Shown: positions 23,429 through 35,050 of the stretch, piece after piece
Numbering within the stretch: the stretch's first letter is position 1
How the letters are laid out: each line of letters opens with the position of its first letter
NCBI GenBank assembly: GCA_019775845.1
Contig: JADQAV010000043.1
Coordinates: 62,001 to 126,000, forward strand
Reading direction: 5' to 3'
Length of the DNA stretch: 64,000 nucleotides
Origin: Myrmaecium sp. VS I D KN 1
Lineage: Eukaryota; Ascomycota; Dothideomycetes; Valsariales; Valsariaceae
The notes under the pieces: generated by a model
What the model was told of the DNA's origin: nothing
What the model saw: only the letters and a program-made list of their open reading frames with translations
Database searches by the model: none
Program-made: the position numbers and the translations under genes

Positions 23429-25363
23429 ATGCGCGTCTCCGCCGTGGTCACAGTTGTGCTCTCGGTCTGCGGCGTCGTCCACGCCTCCTATGGCGCCCCA
23501 ACTGTGATGGAATCTCTCCGGAGCGTGCCCGACGGTTGGGTGGAGGAATCCTCCGCCGATGCAGAGAAGCGGCTCCATTTCCGCATCGCGGTTGCACAGG
23601 TATGCAGCTCATTCCTCGAACGACGCTCTGAAACGTCGAGATCTTCCATGGGGTCACAGTAGCGCGGGTCGCAACATGCGATTGTGTACTTGAATCTGGC
23701 TGACCCCTCGCAGCCCAATCAAGCGCTCTTCGAGCAGACCGTTCTGGATGTCTCGACGCCCGGACACCCTCGGTACGGCCAGCATCTCAAGCGCGAGGAA
23801 CTCAAGGAGCTGCTGCGTCCCCGGGAGGAGTCCACCACAGCGATTCTGCAGTGGCTGAATGCGTCCGGCATCGCCTCGTCCGACATCGAGGACAAGGGCG
23901 AATGGATCAACTACTACGCCACCGTCGCGCAGGCGGAGCAGATGCTGGACACCCGCTTCTTCACCTACCGCAGCACCGTCGACACCACGGTCCGCAAGAC
24001 CCGCACGCTGCACTACTCGGTCCCGGCGGACCTCCACGCGCACATTGACATGATCCAGCCGACGACACGCTTCGGCCAGATCCGCCCGCAGCGCAACCAC
24101 GTCCTCAAGGACGCCATCGAGGTCATCGGTCCCGTTCGCGAGTCCGCCAGCAGCGCCAGCATCGCATCCACTTCCCGCATCGCCGCTACCAACTGCAACC
24201 TGACCATCACGCCGACCTGCCTCAAGCAGCTGTACAACTTTGGCGACTTCACGGCCGAGAACAACACCGTGCTGGGTGTGTCCGGCTTCCTGAGCGAGTA
24301 CGCGCGGTACGCCGACCTGCGCAAGTTCATCGCGCTCTACGCCCCTTGGGCCACCGGAACCAGCTTCACCTGGACCAGCGTCCTCGGCGGTACGCTCGAC
24401 CAAAACTCGACCGAAGATAGCGTCGAGGCGAACCTGGATGTAGACTACACCGTCTCCCTCTCCTATCCGATCGCGAACAACTTCTACAGCACCCCCGGCC
24501 GCGGTCCGCTCGTTCCCGACCTCGACCAGCCCGATCCGGCCGACAACGAGAACGAGCCGTACCTGGACTACTTCACCTGGCTGCTGGAGCAGGACGACTG
24601 CGAGCTGCCCTCGGTGCTGACCACGTCGTACGGCGAGGACGAGCAGTCGGTCCCGCTGGCCTACAGCCTGAAGGTGTGCGACCTGATCGGCCAGCTCGGC
24701 GCCCGCGGCGTCTCCGTCCTCTTCTCCTCGGGCGACACCGGCGTCGGCAGCGCCTGCCAGACCAACGACGGCACCAACACGACGCGCTTCCTGCCCATCT
24801 TCCCCGCCAGCTGCCCCTACGTCACCAGCGTTGGGGGGACCTATCAGATCGGCCCTGAAAAGGCCGTCTCCTTTTCCTCCGGCGGCTTCAGCGACCGCTG
24901 GGCCCGCCCGGCCTGGCAAGACGCCGCTGTGACCGCCTATCTTGATAAACTCGGCGACCGCTGGGACGGCCTGTACAACCGCACCGGCCGCGGCTTTCCG
25001 GACGTGGCCGCGCAGGCCTACCGCTTCCACGTCATCAACCGTGGCCTTGATACGCTGGTGGGAGGCACCTCCGCCGCGGCCCCGACCTTTGCTGCCGTCA
25101 TCGCCAATCTGAACAGCGCTCGGCTGTCCGCCGGCCTCAGCGCGCTCGGCTGGCTCAACCCGTGGCTGTATGCGAACGCGACGGCGGCCCTGAACGATAT
25201 TACCGTTGGTGGCAGTCGCGGCTGCACTGGCATCGACTCGTATAGCGGCCTCACCACCCCCTACGTCCCCTACGCCAGCTGGAACGCGACGCCGGGCTGG
25301 GATCCGGTGACGGGGTTAGGCACACCTGATTTTCAGCAGTTGCTGGAGCTGGCGTTGGATTGA
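23429..25363 (+). CDS. secreted sedolisin (peptidase S53, tripeptidyl-peptidase type)
   Basis: This acid serine-carboxyl peptidase is exported from the cell and typically removes tripeptides from protein substrates. Two exons (23429-23599 and 23714-25363) give about 606 residues, normal for the family. A signal peptide (MRVSAVVTVVLSVCGVVHA) is followed by an S53 propeptide (FRIAVAQ-PNQALFEQ across the splice, then STPGHPRYGQHL). The catalytic residues are present: Glu about 295 and Asp about 299 in SVEANLDVDY, oxyanion Asp about 398 in SSGDTG, and Ser about 510 in GGTSAAAP. The C-terminal calcium site is GWDPVTGLGTPDF. The 114-base intron ends CTGACCCCTCGCAG. It was placed there, rather than at an earlier AG, because it restores the family motif. 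Several N-glycosylation sequons are present. Confidence 0.95.
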
Positions 25364-26543
25364 TTGATAGATGGTGTCAGGGATGGAATAGAGGTTTTCC
25401 CTGACTTGGGACCTAGCATAGATATGAATGAGATATGAATCACGTCTTCCGGACTGCCATTAGCATCTGTTTCCTTTTTCTCCAAGATCCAAGGAGGTTA
25501 GGAAGTCACCTGAGGCCTGAATGTATGGAACATCACGCTCTCTCCCTCTCCCACACCCCGCTCCTCCAACCCCCACTCTTGCTCTCCCACCACGCTACGT
25601 GAGCGAACCAAAAGGGCAGGTCGGCTCGCCTTTCGGCACACGCCGCGTGAGGTCCGTGCTGTGCAAGGTCTCGCCGGAGTCGACGCTGAAGGCCGAAGGC
25701 GGTGGACGTTCTTATCTCCCTCCGCTCCTCTCCTCTGCTCCCCCGATCGATCAAATCGATTCATCAGCTCAGGATCAGGTACAATACAGTGTCCTGGCGC
25801 AGCCGATGGTTAGCGCTGGCGTCCTGCACGTCTTAATAGAGAGAGATTGCAATTCAAGGTATCTCTCGATTGGCCTGGACAGGGATTAAAAGCCTCCCGT
25901 CAGAAAAAGCAAACAGGACGCTAACCGGCGGGCCTGGCAACAGAGTGTACTTTCCCCAACCCCTCAAGCGTTGCTCGGAGTATTCGTTGTCCCGTTATCT
26001 TCAAGCTTACCTAGACCTGGTATGTGGCCGGGGACAGGAACGGAAGAGGGGCAAGTGAGTGAGTGATGACGTCGTATCGCATATGGTACCTCCTGCCTAT
26101 CGGAGGCTAGTGTCTGGCTGTGTCCAGGGTAGCTTTGCAGCTTCACGGCTGCAGCAGGGAAACGCTGTGCCTGGAAAAGCATGGAAGGTCGGGAGGAAAG
26201 CACGATGAGGGAGGAAGGGTGCGATTGATAAGGAGACGATTGCGTCGCTGGTTGGATTTCTTTTTGTCCTGCTTCTTCTTGCGTTCTGGTACCTGCGTTT
26301 GGATTTCCCCTCGCTCGCTCGCTTTCGTGCTCGATTGACGCTCGCTTTGTGACATTGTGTGGTGGTGAGTTGCGATTGAACACGTCGCACCGCACTGCAT
26401 CATCCCTCTGGTGATCCGTTACATCCGGGGGTGACTGACGGGTTGGTAACACAAGGAGAGGGGAGATTGGTCTGCGGAACGATCAAGGGAAGCTCTGAGA
26501 AAAGCGATTGTCTCCCTCGTTTCCTTGCTCAATCGAGGAAACA
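25364..26543. other. intergenic between two secreted peptidase genes
   Basis: This 1.2 kb holds the sedolisin 3' UTR and the carboxypeptidase promoter. A GATAAG site lies near 26227 and a CT-rich stretch around 25540-25580. No coding frame is convincing. Confidence 0.5.
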
Positions 26544-28352
26544 ATGCGTCCTGCCACCATTTTCACGCTATGCGCGGCCCTGACCGGCACCGCAACAGCG
26601 ATGCGGAGCGCGGCGCACGTTGGAAAGAGAGATCTGGACGCGCGTCGGCCGTTCGTGAAGAAGGAGGTCAAGCCCGTGGAGGCGGAGCATGGCTGGCAGG
26701 AGAAAGAAGAGCGGCGGTGGATCGTGGAGCGGAACGACAAGACGGAGAGTATGCTATTTTTCTCTTCACTCATCGTTCGGACGATCTGACAATTCCCCAG
26801 AATTCTGGGTGAATCCTACCGGCCTCCCAGACGTGCCCTTCGACATCGGCGAGTCGTACGCCGGTTTGCTGCCCATCGACCCCCTCAATGCGACCAATAA
26901 GTCCGACAGCGAGCTGTACTTCTGGTACTTCCCCAGCGACAACGTCAACGCCACGGACGAGATCTTGATCTGGCTGAATGGCGGGCCGGGCTGTTCGTCG
27001 CTTGAGGGGCTGTTTCAGGAGAATGGGCCGGTGATTTGGCAATACGGAACCAAGGCCCCCGTCAAGAACCCCTGGACCTGGGTCAACCTGACGAACGTTG
27101 TCTGGGTCGAGCAGCCGGTGAGTTGATTGTCCTGCTTCCTCAGATGAATGCTCATTGATTCAGGTCGGCACTGGCTTCTCTCGCGGCACCCATCGGGCCA
27201 CCAGCGTCGAGGAGACGAGCCAGGAGTTCCTCGGGTTCTGGAAGAACTTTGTAGACACCTTCGACCTGCACGGCCGGAAGGTGTACATCGCCGGCGAGAG
27301 CTACGCCGGGTACTATGGTCCGTATGCCCCCTCCCCAGTGTCGAATGCCGCTCACACCGGCAGTGCCCTATCTCGCCGACGCCATGTTCGCCGCCGAGGA
27401 CACGACGTACTTCGACGTCCAGGCAACCCTGATCTACGACCCCTCGACGACGACCGACTGGCTCGCCGAGCAGGTCCCCGCCGTCGCCTTCGTCGAGCAC
27501 CATGCCAACCTCTTCAACTTCAACGAGACATTCATGGACACCCTGCGTAACAAGTCCGCCAGCTGCGGCTACGACGCCGCCCTCGCGGAGTACCTCGCCT
27601 TCCCCCCCTCCGGCCCCTTCCCGCCCGCGCCAGTCGAGTACGCCGAGCCGGGCTGCGACGTGTGGGACGAGATCTACTACGCCGTCTCGCTCGTGAACCC
27701 GTGCTTCGACGTGTACGCCGTCCAGACGACCTGTCCGCTGCTCTGGGACGTCCTCGGCTTCCCGGGCTCCTTCGACTATCTCCCCGCCAACGCGTCCGTC
27801 TACTTCAACCGATCAGACGTGCAGCGAGCCATCAACGCCCCGCTGACCGACTGGTCCGAGTGCAGCGACGGCGTGCTCGACACCAACACCTCCCCCTTCT
27901 CCGGCCTCTCCGTCCTCCCGGGCGTGATCGAGAAGAGCGCGCGGACGGTGGTCGCCCACGGCGATTACGACTTCATCCTGCTCGCCAACGGCACCCTCGC
28001 CATGATCCAGAACATGACCTGGGGCGGTGCCCAGGGCTTCCAGTCCCCGCCCACGGAGGACTTCTTCGTCCCCTACCACAGCACCTCCCTCAGCCCGGAC
28101 TTTCTGGATGCCATCTACGCCGGCAACGTCAGCGCCGGCGTCCTCGGCACCCTCGCCGGTAGCGGCGTCTTCGGCACCACTCACACGGAGCGCGGCCTCA
28201 CCTGGGTCCAGGTGCTTAACTCCGGCCACATGCAGCCCCAGTACGTCCCCAGCGCCGCGTACCGCCATCTGGAGTTTCTGCTTGGCCGTATCAGTAGTCT
28301 CAGCGAGCGTAGCCCCTTTACCACGGATCTGAAGGGCGATTGGGGGAATTGA
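26544..28352 (+). CDS. secreted serine carboxypeptidase (peptidase S10)
   Basis: This exopeptidase releases C-terminal residues at acid pH. Four exons (26544-26748, 26801-27117, 27164-27317, 27364-28352) give about 554 residues. The start at 26544 yields a good signal peptide ([19 protein letters not shown]) followed by a basic pro-region with KR and RR sites. Substrate- and active-site motifs are intact: [13 protein letters not shown], the nucleophile Ser in GESYAG (about residue 220), HGDYDF for the Asp, and NSGHMQPQY for the His. There are many Asn-glycosylation sequons. Introns of 52, 46 and 46 bases all join family motifs cleanly ([21 protein letters not shown]). It lies in the same direction as the sedolisin gene 1.2 kb upstream, so the two could act together in extracellular protein digestion. 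Confidence 0.95.
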
Positions 28353-28553
28353 GAGGGTGTTGTGGTTGATAGCTTAGATGTTATGAAGGTTATTATCTTT
28401 GCAGTGTTGATCTTTCGTGTCAGTGTCCGTTCGCCTTGGGTGCCCACGTCGTTTGTAGATTCAGAATTGTCGGCGAGATGCGCTGAGTTGATGCTACTCG
28501 TAAGGCGAAGAGATAATTGTTTGGTTCCGTGCCGTGATCCCTCCTCTCCCACT

Positions 28554-29820
28554 CTAGCCCGCCACATTCTCCGCCACCCTCTCCCCATCCGTACCCACCA
28601 CACCCTCCGCTCTCTCCCCCTTCCCCTCGCTCGCCGGCGCGAACAGCTTGCCCAACGCCTCCACCGTCGTGTTTCCCCCACTAAAGACGATCGCCACGTT
28701 CCACCCTTCCTCCCCAGCCTCCTTCTCCACCATCCGCCGAAACTCCTCGTTGAAGAGCGCAACCGCCAGCCCGACCACCGCGCTCGGCTCGACGACCACC
28801 TTCATCCGCTCGAGCACCAGACGGAGCGCGGCCGCAATCTGCTCCTCCGTGACGGCAAACACGCCCCGGACCTTCTCCGGATCGCTGATGACGCTCCAGG
28901 GAATCTCCCCGACCGGTGTCCGCAGCCCATCCGCAATCGTCAGCGACTTGACGCTCTCCACCCGCTTCCCCTCTCGCAGTCCACGTCGGCAATCGTCCGC
29001 GCCCTGAAAACTCGGTTCCGCGCCAAAAACCCGCACGCCCGTGCCAGCCAGCGCCGTCGCAACGCCCGACAGCATCCCGCCGCCGCCGCAAGGCGCAATC
29101 ACCGCGTCCAGCCTCGCCCCACCGCTCATCAACGCGGCCACCTGCTCCTGCAGCTCCAGCGCCAGCGTGCCCTGACCGAGGATGATGTCGCGGTGGTCGT
29201 AGGGAGGCACGAGGCGGGCGCCCGTGCGCGCCATCACCTCCCGCACCACCGCCTCCCGCTCCGGCGCCGTCGAACCGGAGAACGTGACCGCGGCCCCGTA
29301 CCCGCGCGTCGCCGCGATCTTGGCCGGCGTGCTGATGGTCGGCATGACGATGTGCGCCGGGCGGTCGAGCAGCACGCGGGACGCGTACGCGAGGGCCTGC
29401 GCGTGGTTTCCTGCCGGGGAGGGGAGGGGGGGAGGGGGATGGATGTTCAGTCTGTGTGTTGCCATCCCAAAGGAAAGGAGGATCGCCGCGTCGGGCCCCT
29501 TACTTACCGGACGAGTGCGTCACGACGCCCTGGGCCGCCTCGTCGGCGGTGAGCCGCAGCAGCGCGTGGAAGGCCCCCCGTGCCTTGAACGCCCCGATCT
29601 TCTGATAGTTCTCGCACTTGAAGAAGAAGCGCAGCGTGGGCGAGGTGGGCGCGTGGCCCGCCCATTCCGTGCCCGGGAGGGATTGGGGCGGCTGCGGGGT
29701 GGAGGCGATGGTGTTGAGCGTGGTGCTCGTCAGCACCGGCGTGCGGTGGATGTACGGCTTGATCAGCTCGTGCGCTTCCTGCACGGAGGCACGGGTGAGA
29801 GGGCGCTGCGTGGAGGACAT
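28554..29820 (-). CDS. PLP-dependent serine racemase / threo-3-hydroxyaspartate ammonia-lyase type enzyme
   Basis: This is a fold-type II PLP enzyme acting on hydroxy-amino acids. Two exons (29820-29508 and 29410-28554) give about 389 residues. The Schiff-base lysine lies in [12 protein letters not shown] (Lys about 79). The intron falls inside the substrate loop [11 protein letters not shown]. The phosphate-binding glycine loop is [10 protein letters not shown], and SGGNTT appears near the end. No C-terminal ACT regulatory domain is present. That fits the serine racemase/SRY1 group rather than biosynthetic threonine deaminase. The exact reaction (racemase, serine dehydratase or hydroxyaspartate dehydratase) cannot be decided here. 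An insertion (residues about 40-60, Pro/Thr-rich) precedes the KCEN motif. Confidence 0.9.
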
Positions 29821-30192
29821 CCTGGCGGTGGAGGATGAGAGTGGATAGCCGGAGCGTCAGGACGAGCCCACGGTACGAAGTAGAGCTGGAGGTTGACATA
29901 AAGTGCCGCGGGGTTGGTGGGGCATGGCGCGATCGGCCCGACCAGGCGGCGGACGCGCTCGCTCGCGTGTGAGCCGCGGGCGACTTTTCCTGTGCACATC
30001 CGTCCATTAGAAACAATTCACTTTTAAAAGAATGATTGTCACCTATAGTTATTCACCTGATCGCCCACCCCTGATATCTCTGATATCTAGAATTTCTGCA
30101 TCATCATCGTTTCTGCCATCTTCCACATCGTCCAACACAGTCTTCTCATCCTTCTGTATCTTCCATGTGGTAAAAATTTCCCTCCCCATCCA
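29821..30192. other. intergenic; left boundary of the accessory island
   Basis: This is 372 bases between the start codon of the PLP enzyme and the stop of the next minus-strand frame. No gene is seen. Gene density and family recognisability drop sharply from here to 48.6 kb. Confidence 0.5.
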
Positions 30193-32218
30193 TTAAATCC
30201 TCCTCCCCATTCCCATCCCCGTTAGATCCTCCTCATCGTCCTCAATCTCATCGTCCACAAGCTCCATGCCAATTTGTTCCTCCTCATGTACCCAATCCTC
30301 CACCGCATCCCGCGTCCCCATCCTCTCCTCCTCGTCTCCCCATTCCTTGGTTCTATCCACTACGTCCTCCGCCACCAATCGCCTCACCTGCTCCATCATG
30401 CCCTCCACCACCATTCTCTCCTCCTCGTCTTTCCCTTCCTCAATCTCATCCACCACGCCCCCCATCATCATCCTCTCTGAGTCCGGCACCCTGTCGACCT
30501 CCGCATCGACGATAACATTGGTCAGCCCTGCCTCTGCATGGACCATATCATTTTGCATCGCAACCTCGGCCGCGTGCTTCTCCAAATCCGACTTCTCCGC
30601 CGCTTCCCACTTCCGTAAGAAGGTCTCGAGCAGTTTGGTCTCCGCCTTTGCCGCCTCTGTTTTTTGGACGAGGAGCTGTTTGAGCACCTCACTCTCTTTG
30701 GCGAACTCGGCCCACTTCGCCGCCACTATTTCCCTCAACTGCCCCAGCATCATCCTACTGACGGCGTCCTCGTATGCAACCCGGTCCCTCGGTCAGCCGG
30801 TCCAACTCCAGCTGCCGGTTCGCATTGAACGGCGTCCGCTCCACGATCCATTCCATGCAGCGGTTGCTGACCTTCTGATCCGCAAGTACCTCCGCACTCC
30901 TCACGCTCTTTCTGGCGGGCTCGGCGTTGAACCCTCCCGCCTCGACGTACGCGAGGGCCAGACTGGTGAAGACGACTTCGGCCAGTTGGGGTTGCTCTGT
31001 CGACCACAGGAGGCACACGACGAACCGATGCAGCACGTATTCGTGGAGTTCGACGTGCTGGGAGGCTTGGCAGACCGCCTCGACTAGGTTCATCAGCCAT
31101 TGGGAGGACTGATGCTTCTGATGTTGACGGAGGCGGTTCAGCGCGTTCTTGGCGTAACCGACCTCTGAGATGGGTATCGGCCAGGGCCTGTCTATGTTCT
31201 CCGGGCCAAGGCCGCCGATGAGTGCGGTGTATTGGTCGATCCATTCGTTCAGGATCTCGGACCGCTTGTCGGTGATGTACAGGCCGGGCTCCCATTGGGC
31301 ACGCGGGACGGCACCCTTGATGCAGGTGTCGACCGTGTAGATGAAGTCCAGGTCGGCCTTGGCCTTGTACCGGCTGAGCTCCCCGAGCAGCAGCTTGATA
31401 ACGTTTGGGGTGGGAGATTGCCCCGTGGTCTTGTGGGCGAGGATCTGTTGGTAGATTGACGGCTGATCCTTTGCCCGAACCTTGAAGGCTTTGAGCGTCC
31501 GGGCGACGGGTCCATCCGGTTCCCGCTTGCGTCGCTCGGCAATGTTGCCGCAGACCAGCTCCACCAGCAACGGCCCGGGCAGCTGGCACAGCAGGAGGAA
31601 GAGCAGGTCCTTGAAGGTGTCCCGTTCCATCCCCTGGAGTGCCGGCTCCGCGAGGCAAACGTCGGCCAGTTGCTCCCCCAGTGCGTAGTAGCCTATCGAC
31701 AGTGCCTGGGCAGCCTCGTTGGGGGATGGACGTGGCACGTCGTGGGTATGGAAGACGTCTTGTGGGATCGACGGGTTCTCATCCTCCGTCTCCTCGCTGG
31801 CGTTGCCGTCGTCCTGGGGATTTGCCGGGATCAGCAGCGGTGAAGTGAGGTCGTCCTCTTGGCTGTCCTCCGCCGCCCTCCCCTTTCCCTTGTCTTCGCC
31901 GTGGTCGGTCAGGCGAGAGGAGTCTACCTGGCTGAGAGGTTCCAGGGGATCGTCGTCGTCGGTTTCGGCGTACTCCGACACGGTCTCGTTGGCTGCTGCG
32001 GACGCTCGTTGGCTTGAGAGGAGGTCCGCGTTGCTGATCGTCGTGGGGAACGGACTGGCAGACGTTAGCATTTGAGGAGAGCCGTGATGGCTGCTCCCCG
32101 GAAGGGTTATCGTTTGTTGGATTGGTACGGCTTGTGACAGCAGTGGCTTTTTGAACGAGCTCGGTGAGCCCGAGGGACTGCCTTGCGCGGCTCTCTTGGA
32201 TGGACGAGGTGATGCCAT
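30193..32218 (-). CDS. uncharacterised helical protein, apparently split by a +1 frameshift
   Basis: One frame (32218-30755) gives 487 residues. A Ser/Pro/acidic disordered first third is followed by a helical region with FKDLLFLLLCQLPGPLLVEL, YIYTVDT-like aromatic patches and VVFTSLALAYVEAGG. It ends abruptly as RGRRQ. The next frame continues at once with YEDAVSRMMLGQLREIVAAK, a Lys/Glu-rich helix, then a Met/Glu/Asp-rich tail (DEEERM repeated) ending at 30193. The hand-over is near 30780, with no GT-AG intron of usable size, so a one-base difference between the frames is likely. This could be a real mutation or a sequence error. Read as one gene it would give about 670 residues. I recognise no family. 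It is divergent from the coiled-coil gene, with a 263-base shared upstream region. Confidence 0.5.
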
Positions 32219-32481
32219 TGCCGCAGCTGTGTGATGAAGGAAGCATGGGAGGTCAAGACGACAGACGTTGCTCTAAGCCTCGATGGCGCGCCTTCCTCAA
32301 CGAGAAGCAGCTGCTCATGACGATAACCCCGCACAACCTCACGTCTTGTCTGATCCTACGATATCTCTTCCACATCATAACCATCACGGCACAACGGACA
32401 CACAGCCCCGGTGATAGCACGTGGCGGAAGCATTTCGGATTGACATCTCGCTTTGCCAATCTCACACACCACCACCAGCAA
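32219..32481. promoter_or_regulatory. bidirectional promoter of the divergent island pair
   Basis: These 263 bases separate the start codons of the minus-strand helical protein (32218) and the plus-strand coiled-coil protein (32482), so both genes must share regulatory DNA here. The plus-strand leader just before 32482 has a CACCACCACCAGCAA stretch. No clear TATA box is seen on either side. Confidence 0.45.
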
Positions 32482-34968
32482 ATGATAACCTCGCCTGACA
32501 TAGCCGAGAAGCTGATGGAGGAATTTTCCACCCTACAGCGAAGATATGAGACCGCTAACGCGGAAATGTTAGCCCTCCGGGGGCGTGTCCAAGAGCTGCT
32601 GGCGTCCCCTAACAACACGAGGCGGTTAGACGACAGGCTCGATGTCGTCGCCGAACACGTCGGACCCGTCCTCAACGCGGCGATGTAGCACATGCGAAGT
32701 GATAAGGAGCTCGCTCTTGCTAAGGCCGTCGGTCTGCAGAACGAGATCCAGACGCACATCGCGAACAACCAAGCGCTCCGGGAACGAATCTCCAGGAGAA
32801 ATAAAACCCTCGCCAGCGTGCACGACGAAATAGAAGAGGGGCGAACCCGGGCAACCATTGCCGTCAACGCCCTGAACAATCAGCGACAACACCACGAGGC
32901 CAAAGTCAAGGCTCTAGAGGACCGGAAGCGCAGCCTCAAAGCGCGCGAGCGCGAGCTTATGGCCAAGGCCGAGACCGATCGAGACAAGATCCAGACCCTC
33001 GAACAGTCCCTCTCCCTCCAGGCGGAGCAACACACCCGAGCCATCGAGGCAGGGCAAGACAAGCTCGCCTCCGCCGAGAAAGACCGTGACAGCCTCCGCG
33101 AACAGCTGCAAATGTCCCAGGATGATCACGCAAACGTTACGGCGGCTCTGAAGGAGCGGGAGGCGGAGGTCAAACGAATGCAGGACGAGCACGGCAAGGC
33201 CATCCTGGACGTCACGGAAGCCAGGAACAAAGCCGAGCAGCAGCACCTCGACGACGTGACAGAGATGGCCGCATTGCGGGAGAGCCACGAAACAGCTCTC
33301 GCAGACAAAGATGCCGAGATCACGCGGCTGAAAGCCGCGCTGCAGGCTCGTCGGGATGAGGATGACTTCATCCAGTTTGTGGAGATGGAGGCGTTGCGCG
33401 GCGAGTGCGATACGGCCCGCCGCGCGGAAGCGCGGTCCCGGCAAGAGAACGCCCAGCTCACCGGGAAAAACACGAAGCTTCGTCAGGCTCTGTTGCGGTT
33501 CAGGCACGAGCCAGAAGACGGGCTGCCGGGCGGCTCGCGAGACCTGGAGGTGCTGCTGGAGAAGGAGAGGCGCTTGACGGCCGAAGCCAACGAGACAAAC
33601 AGCGCCCTCCGCTCCGAGATCCACGAGCTCGAGAAGGCGGTGGCCACCCGCGAGACAGCATCCGAGCGGCAGAAAACCCGCGCCGACGCCACCCAGCAGA
33701 AGCTGGACCAGGCCGAAGCAGCCCTCCAGGCTCGCAAAGATGCCGTCACGGAGAGGACCACGCTCCTGGAGAGACAGGTGGAGGATTTGGAAGGTAAGGA
33801 CATGGTCGTGTGATTCCCGTCGCCCTTCTTCCGATCGACCTGTTCGCTCCTGATCACCTTGTCCCCCTGATGAAGCTGATCCTCACCGTATATAGGCAAG
33901 GTTAACCACCTCACGGCGGCTCTCAAGGACGCCAAGGACCAACACCCAATCCCCGACCCGCCCCCGGTGCAGGTGGTCTACTATAACGGTGTGGAGGAGC
34001 GTCAAGCACTGTTGGCACGTCTCGAGGAGGACCGCCAGTGGAATAAGCAACTGGACGCGCAGGTCAACGGCCTCCACACCGAACTCGACCAGTGCAAACG
34101 ACAGCTCCAGACGAAGGAGGCGGCGTGGGAACGGGAGGCGGCTCGGCTGCGGAACGATGCAGCCGGTGCCAAGGAACGAGCCGTAGGGCTGCAGGAAACC
34201 TTGGACGCGCGGGTCGCGGACGTGGCTCGGCTTGAGGTAACGTTAAAAGAAAGGGATGCGGATGTGACTCGGTTGAGTGCGAGCGCAGCCAGTGCCGAGG
34301 AACAGGCTAGTCAGCATGCGGAAACGGCCAGCAAAGGCGTGGCGGTGATGGCTTTGCTGATGGCGAATGCATCAACGTTCGAGGAACGAGCCGCCCAGCT
34401 TCAACAAAAGTTGGAAGGGAAGGCGGCGGAGGTGACTGAGCTCGCCGCGAGTGTAGCCAGTGCCGAACAACGAGCTACCCAACTCGAGCAAACGCTCAGA
34501 GAAAGGGAGGCGGAGGCGGCCGAGCTGAAAGCGAGCGCCACTAATGCCGAACAACGAGCCACCCAGCTCGAGCAAACGCTCAGAGAAAGGGAAGCGGAGG
34601 TGGCCGAGCTCACTGCGAGCGCTACCAAAGCCAAGAAGCTCGAACAAACGCTAAGAGCAAGGGAGGCGGAGGTGGCCGAGTCGAAAGCGAACGCCACCAA
34701 TGCCGAGGAACGAGCCGCCCAGCTCGACCTAACGTTAAAAGAAAAAGCGTCAGACGTGACTCGGCTTGAGGGAACAATCACTCAAAAGACGACAGACATC
34801 GTCGCGATAACGGCAAGGTTGCACCGAGCATGGGACAAAATACGCGCCGCAAAGGAGCTGGTGGAGGAGAAGGATGAGGCCTTGAGGGCGTATGCGGAGA
34901 GGGAGCGGTGGGCTCTTGAGCGCCTCTCTGGGAATAGGGTGCCGCCGAGGGAGGGGGGAGCAAATTGA
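32482..34968 (+). CDS. long coiled-coil protein with 28-residue repeats; in-frame amber codon
   Basis: Exons 32482-33793 and 33896-34968 (intron with GTAAGG and TATAG ends) encode about 794 codons of almost continuous heptad-type coiled coil, rich in Ala, Glu, Arg, Lys and Gln. The second exon carries 28-residue repeats near 34440-34770 of the type ATNAEQRATQLEQTLRERE. An in-frame TAG stands at 32686-32688, and coiled-coil sequence continues on both sides in the same frame. Either the gene is broken, or an ATG at 32692 starts a shorter protein, or a 111-base intron (32685-32795, GT to CCAG) removes the stop while keeping frame. I recognise no family. Similar-looking proteins (tropomyosin- or SMC-like hits) would reflect composition only. 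Confidence 0.6.
34440..34770 (+). repeat. 84-base coding tandem repeats in the coiled-coil gene
   Basis: Three to four units of 28 codons (one of 24) follow each other. Each has an AxxAxAEQRATQLEQTL-type first half and an REREAExAEL-type second half. Twenty-eight residues are four heptads, so adding or losing a unit keeps the coiled-coil register. Adjacent units are nearly identical over stretches of DNA, suggesting recent duplication. Confidence 0.8.
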
Positions 34969-35050
34969 TGCGGATTGGGGGAGGCACTATGTGAAAGGGG
35001 TTCAAATTAGTGCGGACAGGGGGGGTATCATAGTCAAACGGCATGGGTTC
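34963..35050 (+). repeat. imperfect tandem duplication at the 3' end of the coiled-coil gene
   Basis: Two units of about 42 bases start AAATTGATGCGGA (34963) and AAATTAGTGCGGA (35005). Each runs through a G-run and ends near GGGTTC. The first overlaps the stop codon. The duplication may have altered the gene's 3' end. Confidence 0.5.

Noticed and set aside
23654-25030. 458-codon minus-strand frame
   Set aside because: Shadow of the sedolisin gene. Val/Gly/Ala/Arg-rich without motifs.
28362-29552. 396-codon plus-strand frame
   Set aside because: Antisense to the PLP enzyme; His/Arg-rich low-complexity.
30266-31087. 273-codon plus-strand Ser-rich frame
   Set aside because: Antisense to the helical island protein. 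The serine-rich stretch is the complement of Glu/Asp/Met codons.
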